This document shows, one piece after another, positions 1 through 32,303 of a stretch of DNA of 64,000 bases (the first letter of the stretch is position 1; every line of letters begins with the position of its first letter). The notes under the pieces were generated by a model that ran no database searches, had not been told where the DNA came from, and saw only the letters and a program-made list of their open reading frames with translations. Source of the stretch: Elgaria multicarinata webbii. Taxonomy: Eukaryota; Chordata; Lepidosauria; Squamata; Anguidae. Both the position numbers and the translations under genes were made by a program. The stretch covers positions 93,480,226-93,544,225 of the forward strand of contig NC_086178.1 of the NCBI RefSeq assembly GCF_023053635.1, read 5' to 3'.

Positions 1-1320
1 GCTGCTCCAGCATTTGATCTTACATGTTTTGTTGCAAATGCAACACAACATTGGACTGCACAGAAAGTTTCAGTTTCAAGTACTGGTACAGGTGTGCCTT
101 CAACAAAATCAAACATGCAACACTTGGACTTCAGAGCCAAAAACACGGATAATTTGACTCCTAATGTGATCAAATCTGAATTAACCTGCCCTGAATTGAT
201 ATTTCACTGAGAACAAGTACAGGAAAGCCCCCCCCCCGCCCAAAAAAATCTGGTAAACAAAAGTAATTTGCAATGCAGAGTTCTGCCCAAAAATATGCCT
301 AGGACACAATCCAGGCACCTGAACGTTTTGACTCTGATTCATTAAAATGTTATTATAGTGACTAAGAAATGGAAACATGCATTTCCAGTTCTAGAACTAA
401 CACATATTTTACGTGATCCATCCAATGCCGGTGACCAACCCAACTTTAAATAACGGTTAGAGTTCATACAAAGTGTGATTATTACCAAATTACAGGTAAA
501 ATAAGATATTGCTCAAAGGAACATACAGACTGTCCTCATCAGTCCAAAACCGACCGTGCTACAAACAAGGCCTTTTGACCATAGCACCACTGAAATGGTT
601 CTCTTTCATCAGCCATAATCAACTAGGCCAATTCGGACATTTCCTAGCGCCACATCTACATGCTGTAGTGACAGGCCGATGTTTTCAAGAGGCAAATAGC
701 AGGAAGCGTGCAGGCAAAGCCTGGGGCCTGCTCGCTCAAAATGGGCATTTTTGCAACAGCAATGTCAACGATTCCTCATATGAGTGCTGCTGCCTGGCCC
801 GGCAGGCCAAATCACTGTCGCTTAGGCTCAGCAGCCATCCTGCCAGGATTTAGGGTCCCCATTGTCAAGGCTTATCCTGGGAAAAGCAAGAGAAATGGCA
901 ATGGAGAGCGTAAGGTAGGCTAAAAGAAAAATGGCAGCCATCTTGAGAGTGGATTCCAATACCTGGAACTTACACAGGAGCTTTTAGTGGAGGAAGTCGG
1001 AGAAACTCCTCCAGCCTGTCTCGGCTTCACCAACCATCCATGTAGCTCCTACAAGCTCGAGTTGCTGGCCGCAAAATGTATACACATGGGCAAATATATG
1101 TGTTCCAAGAGCAAAAGAGAGAAAGATCTTTCATTTAAAATAAATGTAGAGGCTCTGCTGTACAAGGAAATATGGCAAGCAGGTGAAGCAGCTGAATTCG
1201 GAACCAGGGACACGAACAAGAAATAACGGATATTTTCCATTACATGTGGGTGTTAAAATCCTATAAACGGGCTTCTTCTTACAGAGCATTTGTATTCATT
1301 TATAATATTTATAGAAAGGA
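1..1320. other. HK1 intron 3, no feature recognised
   Basis: Mixed-composition intron sequence. No exon 4 homology and no named repeat recognised; a C9 run near 229-237 only. Short open frames here have no recognisable similarity. Confidence 0.6.
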
Positions 1321-1521
1321 CTGTTCAGACAACACACTAAGCCATGGTTAGGCTGATAACCCTTTTGTAGCAAATAGCTAATGAGAACTTTTAGAACATG
1401 GTTATGTAGCCACCATGGTTTCTGCAGCCACCATGGTTAGGGCTGGTTCACATGACACGCTAAGCTATAATGTTTAGCTCAAAATGCTTAACCACTGTGA
1501 CTTAGCATGTCATCTGAACAG
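1321..1521. mobile_element. MITE, CTAAGCCATGG family, copy 1
   Basis: Inverted ends: left ctgttcagacaacacactaa, right ending catctgaacag, matching at about 17 of 21 positions. The same element is at 44222-44395, and a more distant relative at 30006-30213. No clear target duplication. A non-autonomous DNA transposon; superfamily not fixed. Confidence 0.8.
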
Positions 1522-1559
1522 AGTTGAACTTTTCTCTGCGGACCTCAAGGAAGTATATA

Positions 1560-1690
1560 TGGTTGTCTCCCTCACCTCATTCTTGCAACAACCCTGTAAG
1601 GTAGGCTCAGTTGAGAGATGACTGGTCCAAGATCTGTGAGCTTAATGGCTCAGAGAGGATCTGAACCTGAGTATCTACATAACCATGTTT
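1560..1690 (-). mobile_element. Degraded tRNA-derived SINE with MIR-like core
   Basis: Contains the core region (CCTCATTCTTGCAACAACCC then GTAAGGTAGGCT) and the B-box side GGATCTGAACCTGAG in reverse. Same family as 13240-13480 and 52545-52782, with more changes. Confidence 0.6.
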
Positions 1691-1691
1691 A

Positions 1692-1762
1692 AACACGCTC
1701 ACTAACTATTTACTGCAGAAGGGTTAGTGGTCTAACTATGGCTTAGCACGTTGTCTGTACAG
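1692..1762. mobile_element. MITE end, CTAAGCCATGG family
   Basis: Right-hand end only: ctatggcttagcacgttgtc then TGTACAG. The left end may have been separated by the SINE next to it. Confidence 0.5.
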
Positions 1763-2320
1763 GCCCTACGTGTTGTTTGTGATTTGACATTGATTGCTTT
1801 ATGGTCATCCCAAAATATGATAATAAAGATAAAGATGAGTATAATAAATGTATAAAGAAAATGAAACAAACTAACAGCAGTAAATATCTTAACTCACAAT
1901 TGGGGCTTCATTTTCATGCCCACAGTCATGATTTTAAGCTGACTGTCAATTCAACTAGTCATCACTGCATAGAAACAGCTCAGTTTGAAATGAAAAAACT
2001 AGAAGAAATGATCACAAGAAGTCTATTTTCATATTAAAAATTAGCATTCCGTATTCTTCTCAACAAGAAAACAACACAGGGAACTTGACTTCAACATATA
2101 CTTTCTAATTTGATAGGGAATTGTTTTAAAGAGATGTATTCTAACATTAAAACTTAATATATTCTAATATGTATTCTATCATTAAACTTTTTAATTTGCT
2201 TAAAAAATAAATATCAGAAAATCCAACAGTTATCCTGATGTAATCAACAGCACGAAAATCTTTTAAAACGTTTTTTTTTAACCTCATATAAAGCAGAACA
2301 TTTTTAAGGAGGAACCTTAC
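1763..2320. other. AT-rich intron sequence, nothing recognised
   Basis: Intron 3 of HK1 up to the exon 3 donor. Confidence 0.6.
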
Positions 2321-22640
<20,320 letters not shown>

Positions 22641-23149
22641 GTACGTGCTGCTTTGTTCGGTTAGCTGGTAAACCAAAAAAAAACCAAAACACCCTATGCC
22701 CTGTCCCTGCTGCATTAGGTAAGCAGAACGTCTCTGAGATACTTTATTTTTAAAGCCCTTTTAAAACAATAATAAATGGAACTGTAGAATATAACAATAA
22801 TAAAACACTGTCGGTAGGCTGACAATTATATTTAAAGATGTCAGGCTATGTGCTGCAGAAGAAGGTGGTGTAATCCTGAGATGGCAGAATAGATTGTATG
22901 ACTTCTGGCTGCCTGCAAGTAGGATGCTATTTTTTTAGTACTTTAGCCACAAAAACCTTAACTTTTTTTTTTAAGTACATAAAGAAGATTTCTAGCCCAG
23001 TATTCTCTCTGCTGTGCTAGCTTTCCACTTGCAGGAAGTTTCAGGAGTGGAGCAGTAAAAAAAAAAACACAACGCATTTTCCCACTACCACAACATGCAG
23101 TCCAAAACTGGACAGTCCATTCTGCCTGCTCATGACTACTATTTCCACT
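22641..23149. other. Intergenic, upstream of HK1, nothing recognised
   Basis: AT-rich after the CpG cluster ends. Confidence 0.5.
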
Positions 23150-23464
23150 TCATGCTGCTGCATGTATAGACTCTGCCAGGATCTCTTCTTGATCATCCCA
23201 GAGTGCAGAACACAGACTAATGGGCTCAAGTTACAGGAAGCCAGATTCTGGCTGGACATCAGGAAAAACTTCCTGACTGTTAGAGCAGTACAACAATGGA
23301 ACCAGTTACCTAGGGAGGTTGTGGCCTCTCCTACACTAGAGGCATTCAAGAGGCAGCTGGACAACCATCTGTACCGTCAGGTATGTTTTAAGGTGGATTC
23401 CTGCATTGAGCAGGGGATTGGACTCAATGGCCTTATAGGTCCCTTCCAACTCTGTTATGATTAA
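23150..23464 (+). mobile_element. CR1 LINE 3' end
   Basis: The frame reads TNGLKLQEARFWLDIRKNFL, VRAVQQWNQLPREVV and EAFKRQLDNHLY, the conserved CR1 ORF2 C-terminus, then the CR1 3' UTR (GGTGGATTCCTGCATTGAGC, CCCTTCCAACTCTGTTATGA). 5' truncated. Confidence 0.9.
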
Positions 23465-23503
23465 TTACTTCTGGACATGATTGGCATATTATAGCAAAGA
23501 CTA

Positions 23504-23549
23504 TATGAAGTCACGAAGAGTCGGAAACAACTGAACGAATAAACAACAA
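23504..23549 (+). mobile_element. Bov-B LINE (or Bov-B-tailed SINE) 3' tail with 10-bp target duplication
   Basis: TGAAGTCACGAAGAGTCGGA then ACTGAACGAATAAACAACAA is the Bov-B 3' end. Perfect 10-bp repeats GCAAAGACTA lie at 23494-23503 and 23550-23559. Only about 46 bp were inserted. Confidence 0.85.
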
Positions 23550-23639
23550 GCAAAGACTAGGTACCAATCATCCTGTTTGAATAAATCACACATAAGTTTC
23601 TTCATAAAGTGCCCTGCACTGTACAAAATAAGACTATAA

Positions 23640-23715
23640 TTTACTATACATTTTCCCTCCCTGTGCTAGAGTGAGATTCCCATTAACTTCAATGGCTATA
23701 GTAGGTAGGCTCTAT
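23640..23715. repeat. Interspersed repeat, CCCATTAACTTCAATGG family
   Basis: GATTCCCATTAACTTCAATG and TAGTAGGTAGGC; degraded. Confidence 0.5.
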
Positions 23716-24884
23716 TACTTTGATTTGCAATTCTAGGTTTCGGTGGAGGGTTACTCAAGAGGAGAGAGACACATTTTAAAAAATAATAATGAGGTTCCTA
23801 CAACACTTCCTCACCCACATTCCATACCATGGTCCCTATCACAACTAATCCACTAGAAGAGTAGGAAAAACACCTACCAGAAGTGCTGGTGAAAAGGAAC
23901 AGCATTCCCCTTGCTCTGCAATTACTGCACAAAAAAAGCCATAATTTAGAAAGACCCTAAGGCGGCAGACCTATTAACACTTACTTGGGAGCCTTTATAT
24001 CTCAGTGGCATTTATATCGGTTTAACCAATATAGGACTGGACTGTAAGAATATGCGTACTTGTGAGTCTTACATTTCCATATTCTCTCTTTATAAAACAA
24101 TGAACAAATCGTTTAGCACAGGTGTTCACAGACAGAAGAAAAACCAAGAGGGATATATATGCCTGCTTTTCCAAGAAGCAGCAGGTCATGGCAGGTTTGT
24201 GGCACATTTTCCCTAGCAGTTCAGTTAATGCTAAATAGCTGCTGGACCACATTCCTTTGTTCCCTCATGTTAACTGCCAGCTGCTTGAAGACCTGACCAA
24301 GCAATCAAAGAGCAGGGTAATTGCCATCTTTGTCCTAAACAGCAGGACAAAAAGGCTTAGTCCTGAGGAGGTGAACCATACCGCTTCAGACTGCAGGTGG
24401 GAGCTCAGATGATGCAATGTTCCTCCACATCAAAAGGATATTTCCTTCCAGGATGATAACTTGATATCCCAGAGAAGGCTAGGTCTTCTGCCTGACATCT
24501 AGTTTTCAATGTGTAGGGAGTATTTGTTTGCATGGATGAGGAATCTATCATGTGAGCTCCCAACCTGTATTTTGAAGTGATGTTGTCCCAGAGACAGGCT
24601 TATCACTTCTGTAAGGGCCCCCATGACATGGGTGATCTGTGATTAAGATCTCCAGTGTTGTGTTTTGAATGAATAGCAGCTGGGGGGGAAGACTTGATCA
24701 GGAGCAAGGAACTCAGGGAAGGAGGGGTTAGCACTTTCCCCTGCACCGTTTTCCAGATTAAAAAGCCCACCTCCAAAATCACCCTTTGTCCAGCAAGGAG
24801 AAACTTACACATCCCTGTACAATATGAAAATTCCAAAATTCATATAGTATAATACCTTTACTAGACCGACTCTAAGATCAGGAA
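23716..24884. other. Intergenic, nothing recognised
   Basis: No supported feature. Confidence 0.5.
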
Positions 24885-25180
24885 AAAATGTGCAAGCTTT
24901 TGAAATCTCCAGATCTCTCCATCAGGCAAGCTGTTTCAAAAAGCAGGTTGCAGGGGTGGGGTAGGGTGGGGTGGTTGGATGTTGTAGTCAGGATGTCTGC
25001 ACAGTCCAAGTCTTAAGATAATAAGATATAAGACTTGGACTGTGCAGACATCCTGTCTACAACATCCAGTCTACCTTTATTCCTTCTTATTCCCTTCCTC
25101 TGTCAACCTGCTTTTTGTAATGTCTTGCCTGATTAAGTGTCCTGCAGATCTCAGAAGCTTGCACATTTGTTGTGGTCTTT
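24885..25180. mobile_element. MITE, AGATCTCCAGATCTC family, full palindrome
   Basis: Left AATGTGCAAGCTTTTGAAAT, right TCTCAGAAGCTTGCACATTT. Inner arms around AAGTCTTAAGATAATAAGAT mirror each other (GGACTGTGCAGACATCCTG against its complement). Confidence 0.85.
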
Positions 25181-25409
25181 TGAATTGAAAAACCAAAAGG
25201 AGGAGAGCATCTGAGTAAGGACAAAAAAAAGGAGAAACAGGTTCTCAGGATGCAAAAAAAATTATTTATTTCAAAGCCCATCCCAGTTCTTTCAAAGGCC
25301 TTCCTCAGGGGGTTGATAAGAGATGTCTACAGCTAGGAGTATTTCTACAGGATTTTAAAAAATCTTCCCTTAGTCCTAATCAATCCAGTTCAGAGTCCCT
25401 GCAACTGGT

Positions 25410-28400
25410 TTTAAAATAATTTATTTATTTTTATTTATTTATTGCATTTCTATACCGCCCAATAGCCGGAGCTCTCTGGGCGGTTCACAAAAATTAAAAA
25501 CATTCAAAGTATAAAACAACAGTATAAAACCATAATATAAAATACAATATAAAAGCTCAACCAGATAAAACAGCAGCAATACAAAATTACAAATTTAAAA
25601 CACCAAGTTTAAATTTATTTATAGACTGTTAAAATGCTGGGAGAATAAAAAGGTCTTCACCTGGCATCTAAAAGCATATAATGTAGGTGCCAAGCGAACC
25701 TCCTTAGGGAGCTCATTCCACAGCCGGGGTGCCACAGCAGAGAAGGCCCTCCTCCTGGTAGCCACCTGCCTCACTTCCTTTGGCAGGGGCTCGCGGAGAA
25801 GGACCCCTGAGGATGACCTTAGGGTCTGGGCAGGTACATATGGGAGGAGACGTTCCTTCAGATAACCTGGCCCCAAGCCGTTTAGGGCTTTAAATGTTAA
25901 TACCAGCACCTTGAATCGGGCCTGGACCTGGACTGGCAGCCAATGAAGCTGGAAAAGGACTGGCGTAATGTGGTCTCGTCGGCCAGTCCCTGTTAGTAAA
26001 TGTGCTGCCCTGTTTTGTACCAGTTGAAGTTTCCGGACCGTTTTCAAAGGCAGCCCCACGTATAACACATTGCAGTAATCCAAACAAGAGGTTATCAGAT
26101 CATGGATAACTGTAGCTAGGCTATCTCTGTCCAGATAAGGGCGCAGCTGGTATATCAGCCTAAGCTGATAAAAGGTGCTCTTTGCCACTGAGTTCACCTG
26201 TGCCTCAAGTGACAGTTCTGGATCCAAGAGCACCCCCAAACTATGGACCCGATCCTTTAGGGGGAGTGCAACCCCGTCCAGGACAGGGCAAACATCACCT
26301 CGCCGGACAGATGAACCACCCACTAACAGTACCTCTGTCTTGTCTGGATTGAGTTTGTTTATTAGCCCTCATCCAGTCCATTACCATGCACAGGCACTGG
26401 CTCAGAACAGCCACTGCCTCACCTGGTTTGATGAAAAGGAAAGGTAGAGCTAGGTATCATCCGCATATTGATGACATCTCAGTCCACATCTCCGGATAAC
26501 CTCCCCCAGCGGTTTCATGTATATGTTAAACAGCATAGGGGATAGGATAGAGCCCTTTGGAACCCCATGGCTTAGGAGCCACGGCACAGAGCAATAATCC
26601 CCTAGCACCACCTTCTAGAATCGGCCATCCAAGTAGGAGCGGAACCACTGCAATGCAGTACCTCCAACTCCCAACTCAGACAATCTATCCAGAAGGATAC
26701 CATGGTCGATGGTATCGAAAGCCGCTGAGAGGTCCAGGAGAACCAACAGGGTCGCGCTCCCCCTGTCTCTCTCCCGACAGAGGTCATCCCACAGGGCGAC
26801 CAAGGCAGTTTCCGTTCCAAAACCAGGCCTGAAACCCAATTGAAATGAATCTAGATAATCCATTTCATTCAAGAGTGCCTGGAGTTGTCCTGCAACCACC
26901 CGCTCAAGCACCTTGCCCAGGAAGGGGATATTAGCCACCGGCCTGTAGTTGTTAACATCCTCCGGGTCTAGGTTAGGCTTCTTCAGGAGTGGTCTAATTA
27001 CCGCCTCTTTTAAAGAGGCCGGCACCACTCCCTCTCTCAAGGAGGCATTTACAACCTCCTGGACCCAGCCGGCGATCCCTTCCTTATTTGATGTAATGAG
27101 CCAAGAGGGGCAAGGGTCAAGCACACAGGTGGTCGACCGGACTTGGCCAAGCACCTTGTCCACATCCTCGGGCCTCACTAACTGAAACTCATCCAATAAA
27201 ACTGAACCGGACGGCGCTCTGAACACCTCTACTAGTGGAGCTGCATTAAGTGTGGTGTCCAATTCATGACGAATCTGAGCGACTTTATCTTCAAAGTGCC
27301 GTGCAAACTCGTCACAGCGTGCTACCGAGGGTTCAACCATCTCTCGCCCAGAGTGTAACAGGCCACGAACCACTCGGAAAAGCTCCACCGGACGACACTG
27401 AGAAGACGCAATGCTGGTGGAAAAGAACTGCCTCTTTGCCACCCTCACCGCCACAGAGTAGGCTCGATAGTAAGCTCTAGCCTGTGTTCAATCAGACCCA
27501 GCACGAGTTTTCCTCCACCTGTGTTCTAGCCGTCTCCCCTCTTGCTTCATTGCCCTCAGCTCAGGTGTATACCAAGGAGCTGGCCGGGCTCTGCTCAGAG
27601 GAAGAGGATGCTTGGGCGCGATCGTGTCAACCGCCCAAGTCATCTCTGCATTCCACAGAGTGACCTGGGCTTCGACAGGAGCACCAGCCATATCAGCAGG
27701 AAAATCCCCCAGAGCCCTCTGGAATCCATCGGAGTCCATTAGCCTCCGGGGCGGACCATTTTAATAGGCCCCCCACCCTTGCAGAGGGGAAAGGCTGCCG
27801 AAAGTCTAAACCTCAATAGAAAGTGATCTGACCATGACAAGGGGATAGATGTTAATTCCCCCACTTTCAGATCACCATCCTCCTGCCCAGTCGAGAAAAC
27901 CAAGTCAAGTGTGTGTCCCTTTGCATGTGTTGGGCCGATGACATGTTGAGACAGCCCCATGGTTGTCATGGCGGCCATGAAGTCCTGAGCCACCCCAGAT
28001 ACAGGAGCCTCAGCATGGAAGTTGAGATCCCCCAGAACCATCATCCTGGGGGTCCTCAACACCAGATCCGAGACAACCCGTCAGCTCAGGCAGGGAGACT
28101 GTTGGGCAGCGGGGTGGACGGTACACCAGCAGAATCCCTAATCTGTCTCGAGTACCCAACACACAGTACAAACACTCCAGACCAGCACTCGACTGAACAG
28201 GAAGTCTAGAGAGGGAGATTGTATTTCTATAGACTATGGCAACCCCCACTCCCCGGCCCTCAAGTCGGTGCTGCACCGAATACCCAGAAGGGCAAAGCTG
28301 GGTGAGAGTAACCCCTCCCAGTTCACCCACACAGGTCTCCGTGATACATGCCAGGTCAGCCCCCTCATCCAAAATCAAATCATGGATGAGGGAGGTTTTA

Positions 28401-28650
28401 TTTTGGACCGACCTGGCGTTCAACAGAAACACAACCAAACCCGAGGGCAAGCTGGTAGGACTGCCAGGAACCATTTGGTTGGGGGGGAAACCAGAAGAGG
28501 GGATAGCTGTAAGAAATCTTTTAAAAAATAAAAAGATCAGGCGATCCAATCCATGATCTCCTCAATGATCTCCAGATGGTCCAATCCTGATCTCCAGAGG
28601 AGAGGGATCCATGTTCCAGAAGACAAAGAAACACTGGCTTCAGCCATTCA
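25410..28650 (-). mobile_element. L2-like LINE, long but broken copy
   Basis: About 3.2 kb. On the minus strand, in order: endonuclease domain (LLNARSVQNKTSLIHDLILD at about 28.4 kb, VLGDLNFHAE and SDHFLLRF at about 28.0-27.8 kb), a linker, then reverse transcriptase (NNYRPVANIPFLGKVLERVV, LDLSAAFDTIDHGILLDRLS at about 26.7 kb, QYADDT at 26.46 kb, directly followed by a stop), the C-terminal RLIYQLRPYL and PRLWNELPKEVR region, and a 3' UTR ending TTGGGCGGTATAGAAATGCA plus a TAAA tail (near 25,410-25,445). At least four stops or frame changes break the frame, so it is dead. Its 3' end is the type of many short tails in this window. Confidence 0.9.
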
Positions 28651-28854
28651 TGGTTGCTTGGGTCACATGCATAGACACTTAAGTGGGTGACAAAAGGTTT
28701 TGAGCTCAAAGAGCTTACTAAATATGGGAATACACTGTTGGCTTAAATATAGCTTGGGCAGTGACAGTGATATCTTGTTTGCTAAGCATGAGGCAAAATT
28801 CTGGGATCAGCACCACAGCTTCCCTTTACAATAGATGAATTGGTACATATGCAC

Positions 28855-28900
28855 ACATGCACACACACACATCTCTCTCTCTCACACACACACACACCAG
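28855..28900. repeat. (CA)n(TC)n(CA)n microsatellite
   Basis: Simple dinucleotide runs. Confidence 0.9.
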
Positions 28901-30005
28901 TTTTGGAAAGAGTCATTGAAAGATCCATTTCATTTGTCAAAAGCCAAATCTGCCTTGAATCATATACATCTGGTTCATGTTGTATTAGACATCAGAGCAA
29001 CGAGAGGCCACAATGAAGGCTTCCAAAAGCTAATACTGAGGTTGAAAGCTGAGAGAGGCAGAAGGGGAATCCCAATAACTAACATTACAGTAGAAACACA
29101 CCACATGCGGAGTTGAATATTATTATCATTCTCTATATGTTGTTAAGGCAGTTTGGGGATCTGTAGGTCGAAAGTAGGATACAAATTGAAAATGACTGAA
29201 TGTTCATCGCTAGAAATACATTTCCCATTACTAGGAACTCAGCTTGCCTTCCCACTATCTTGAATTCCATATACCCATTCCCTTTTAACTGACCCATGAT
29301 GACAATTGAAAGGTACATATACTTCAGTTCTTTTCACATTCCTAAGTATATGCTGAAAGCAAATATATACCAGATAAAAAGTTCTACTTTAGTAACACTC
29401 CAAAGAGCTTGAATGCTGCCAGTATTTTGTTTTTGTTTTGTTCTTAATTTGAACAGCAGATCTCATTTCTATATCACAAACTGCTTTTGAAATTCCCCTT
29501 CATTTTAAAAGCAAATTGGCAGGTGGTTTAGGACTACGGTTGCTGATCAACACCAAAACTATTTTTTATGCTGGGCTGTGATTATTTTTCTTCATTTCAG
29601 GAATACTAAAATTGTCTAGGCATCTTCTGCATACCCTAATAACAAAGTCCACTTACAGGACCTTTGATATGAGCTTCCTAAAAAAAAAACACAAACTGAA
29701 ACCTTGTACATAGTTGTGCTGTGTTCAAGCAAATCAAGTTTATTTTGGTTAATTTGCAGATCTGCTACCTTGCAATGTGTGCTGTGTTGTTCTAGAAAGC
29801 ACAGCTCCTGAAACGGTTATTTTAATTGTTACATTGCATAGTTCCTAATGCATTCCAGGAAGTGCAATCAGCAGGAGAATGCAGAAAGAAAATTGCAAAA
29901 GAATAAATATTTAAAAGAGACAAAAATCTCTTATTTAATTTCCTTGGTTATCTGTGATAATTGTCTACTGAACTTTTTGTTTGCAGAATCTGTGAAGAAA
30001 GAGAC
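28901..30005. other. Intergenic, nothing recognised
   Basis: No supported feature. Confidence 0.5.
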
Positions 30006-30213
30006 CTGGTTCACGCATCACACTAAGCCAGGGTGGGTTGCTACTATGGGTGGTTGCAGGGTGGCTTAGCATGACATCTGAACCTGGCATGGCTTTTCCA
30101 TCATGGGTTGTTTTTCACAAACAAGCCATCTTGAGCTATAAACCCATGGCTTATAGTGGGGTTGTTTATGGTGGCTTGTTCTCAGGGTGGCTTGTCATGA
30201 CATCCGAACTCAG
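30006..30213. mobile_element. MITE, CTAAGCCA family, distant copy
   Basis: Left CTGGTTCACGCATCACACTA and right CATGACATCCGAACTCAG are inverted ends; inside are repeats of GGTGGCTTGT. Confidence 0.75.
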
Positions 30214-30529
30214 CAGAGTCGCTTCAGCTTGGGTTGCTTAAAATGGTGAGAAAGCCACCTGGCAAGAGCAGTGAAGTAATAATTAACTACTTGCTCCATC
30301 CTATAGCAATGCAAACTGTCAGGCAACTTGCAGTCTATTTTATAAATCTCTTTTTCCCAGAAGCCACTTTGAGACACAAATGCTTTACAGGGCTGTTTAA
30401 TGGATAGTAACCATTCTATGTTCCAACCTTTTCCATTAAAGGCTCATACATACATGTTTATACCATCAGTAATATTGCTAGGATTCACCTTCAGAGTGAT
30501 TGTGTATACCTTGTTTGATATGTTTAAAG

Positions 30530-30606
30530 TGCAATCCTATCCATGTCTAAATGCCACTGAGTTCAGTGGGGTTTATTCCCAGGTAAATGGGTTAGGATTA
30601 CAACCT
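30530..30606. repeat. Interspersed repeat, TGAGTTCAGTGGGGT family
   Basis: GCAATCCTATCCATGTCTAA, CTGAGTTCAGTGGGGTTTAT, CCCAGGTAAATGGGTTAGGA. Confidence 0.75.
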
Positions 30607-31945
30607 TAATCGTTTTGTTAATGAAACCTTTTCTTTTAGGGCTGCCATCTTTGTTCCTAGCCCTGCTTCTGTACCTTTAACAGCAATCCCAGCAATGCAG
30701 GGATTAAGTAGGTTCAGTTTCTCTTGAAGTGGAGGAAAGTGGTGGGAAATTTTTCTGCATCAAGCTGCTATTAATGGCAAGGAATTGGTGGCAGTTTTTT
30801 TTTTATTTTAGATACAATTTTCACCTTACTAAAGGGCAGTTGGGTGTGGGAAAGGAGACACCACTGCATGGCTAGACTCAGTGTTTTACTCATGTTCCCT
30901 ACTAGGAGATTTTATCAGCAATGAATGCCCTGAGAGGATTCTCTCGATGCATGGAAAGGTCACACACCACCCAGCCTGAAACAGGCGCTCAGAGGAAAAA
31001 ACTATTTTTGTGGTATAACACACGAAGAGAGTGTGTGTTTCTGAAGGACAAGTAGTTCTTATGGGAAACATGACACCAGCGAAGATAGAGTGTCCCGTCA
31101 GCTGGTGGTTGTGCTAGGGCTTTTACAGGAAAAGTGAATTTAGGAAATATATAACATTAAAGGTAAGCCAACAGAGCTGCCCCTTAATCTTCAAACAATT
31201 AAGAATTATTATATATAAATTCAGAAATGTTGCAGTTTTCCAGCTAGGATGCATTAGATATTGTAGACGGGGAGAGATTAAACTCTCAGGCATTATGCCA
31301 GGAGAAAATCAGAGACAAGAAGGCAATGCAGCCAGCATCAGACATCAGGATGTCAGTTGCAGAAGCCACTGCTGCCCAACGTTGAAGCATCACTTACATC
31401 ACCACTCAAGGGAACAAGGCTAATGCCTGTCAGGATGAAAAATGACACCACTAAAATGGCACAGATACCATGATTGTCACTAAAGTAGATATTTATCTCT
31501 GTATTCTATTTAGTCTCCCTAAATGAACAACTCTTCAGTTTACCACAGAATTTGAAAACCGAAGGTGAAAAAATGTATACCTTTTAGCACCATGTTTTCT
31601 GCTATAAACTACTTTCTTCTTATTTACTTTACCTCAAAAATGTAACCTGTTGGAAGTTTAATGGCATGCCAGTGGGTATTGGGGGTGGGGGTTCTCCACT
31701 CGCCTCTCCCAAGAAAACCTAGAAAGTAAGTATAGGTTTTGGAGGGTCCTGAAAACATCCTGTTAGAAAAACCTTCCCATCCCTGCTAAAAAAAAATACA
31801 ATTCCCAGAGTTCCTCAAGAGGTAATTGTGGACATTAAGCCGTTGTAAGTTTACAGTGGACAAGTACTGAGACCCTTTTACATATATAATACTTAAGATA
31901 AATGTTGAATGTCTTGTAAATATTTGAGAATGGAACAATTATAAG
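30607..31945. other. Intergenic, nothing recognised
   Basis: No supported feature. Confidence 0.5.
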
Positions 31946-31949
31946 CATT

Positions 31950-32020
31950 GAAAGTTGCAGTCCTATGCCAATGCATGCTTACCTGGGAGTAAGCCCCATT
32001 AATTCAGTGGAATTTTTTTC
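31950..32020. repeat. Interspersed repeat, same family as 30530
   Basis: GCAGTCCTATGCCAATGCAT, GCTTACCTGGGAGTAAGCCC, ATTAATTCAGTGGAAT. Confidence 0.75.
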
Positions 32021-32027
32021 TGAGTAA

Positions 32028-32044
32028 CATCATCATCATCATCA

Positions 32045-32091
<47 letters not shown>

Positions 32092-32165
32092 TCTTACCCG
32101 CCTCTCCGTTTTGATTGAGGCGGGGAACAACAATAAATATAGAATACATACAATATGTGGGACAA
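32028..32165 (-). mobile_element. L2-like LINE tail with (TCA)n(TTA)n
   Basis: ATC and TTA triplets at 32028-32090 are followed by TTTCTTACCCGCCTCTCCGT and GGCGGGGAACAACAATAAAT; the mirror image occurs at 50857-50950 on +. Confidence 0.75.
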
Positions 32166-32170
32166 GGGGG

Positions 32171-32303
32171 GAATCTACACTACTGCTTTAAAGCGCTTTA
32201 TAACAGTTTTGACAACTGTTGGGGCCCAGGACACACTGCATATACAGGTTTCAAAACGTTTTCAAAGCGCTTTAAAGCACTTTAAAAGCAGTAGTGTAGA
32301 TCC
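32171..32303. mobile_element. Palindromic MITE, ATCTACACTACTGC family
   Basis: Left GAATCTACACTACTGCTTTA, right TTTAAAAGCAGTAGTGTAGA. Arms run about 40 bp with AAAGCGCTTTA motifs. Confidence 0.85.

Noticed and set aside
28010-28549. 179-codon frame as a host gene
   Set aside because: It is the endonuclease part of the L2-like LINE.
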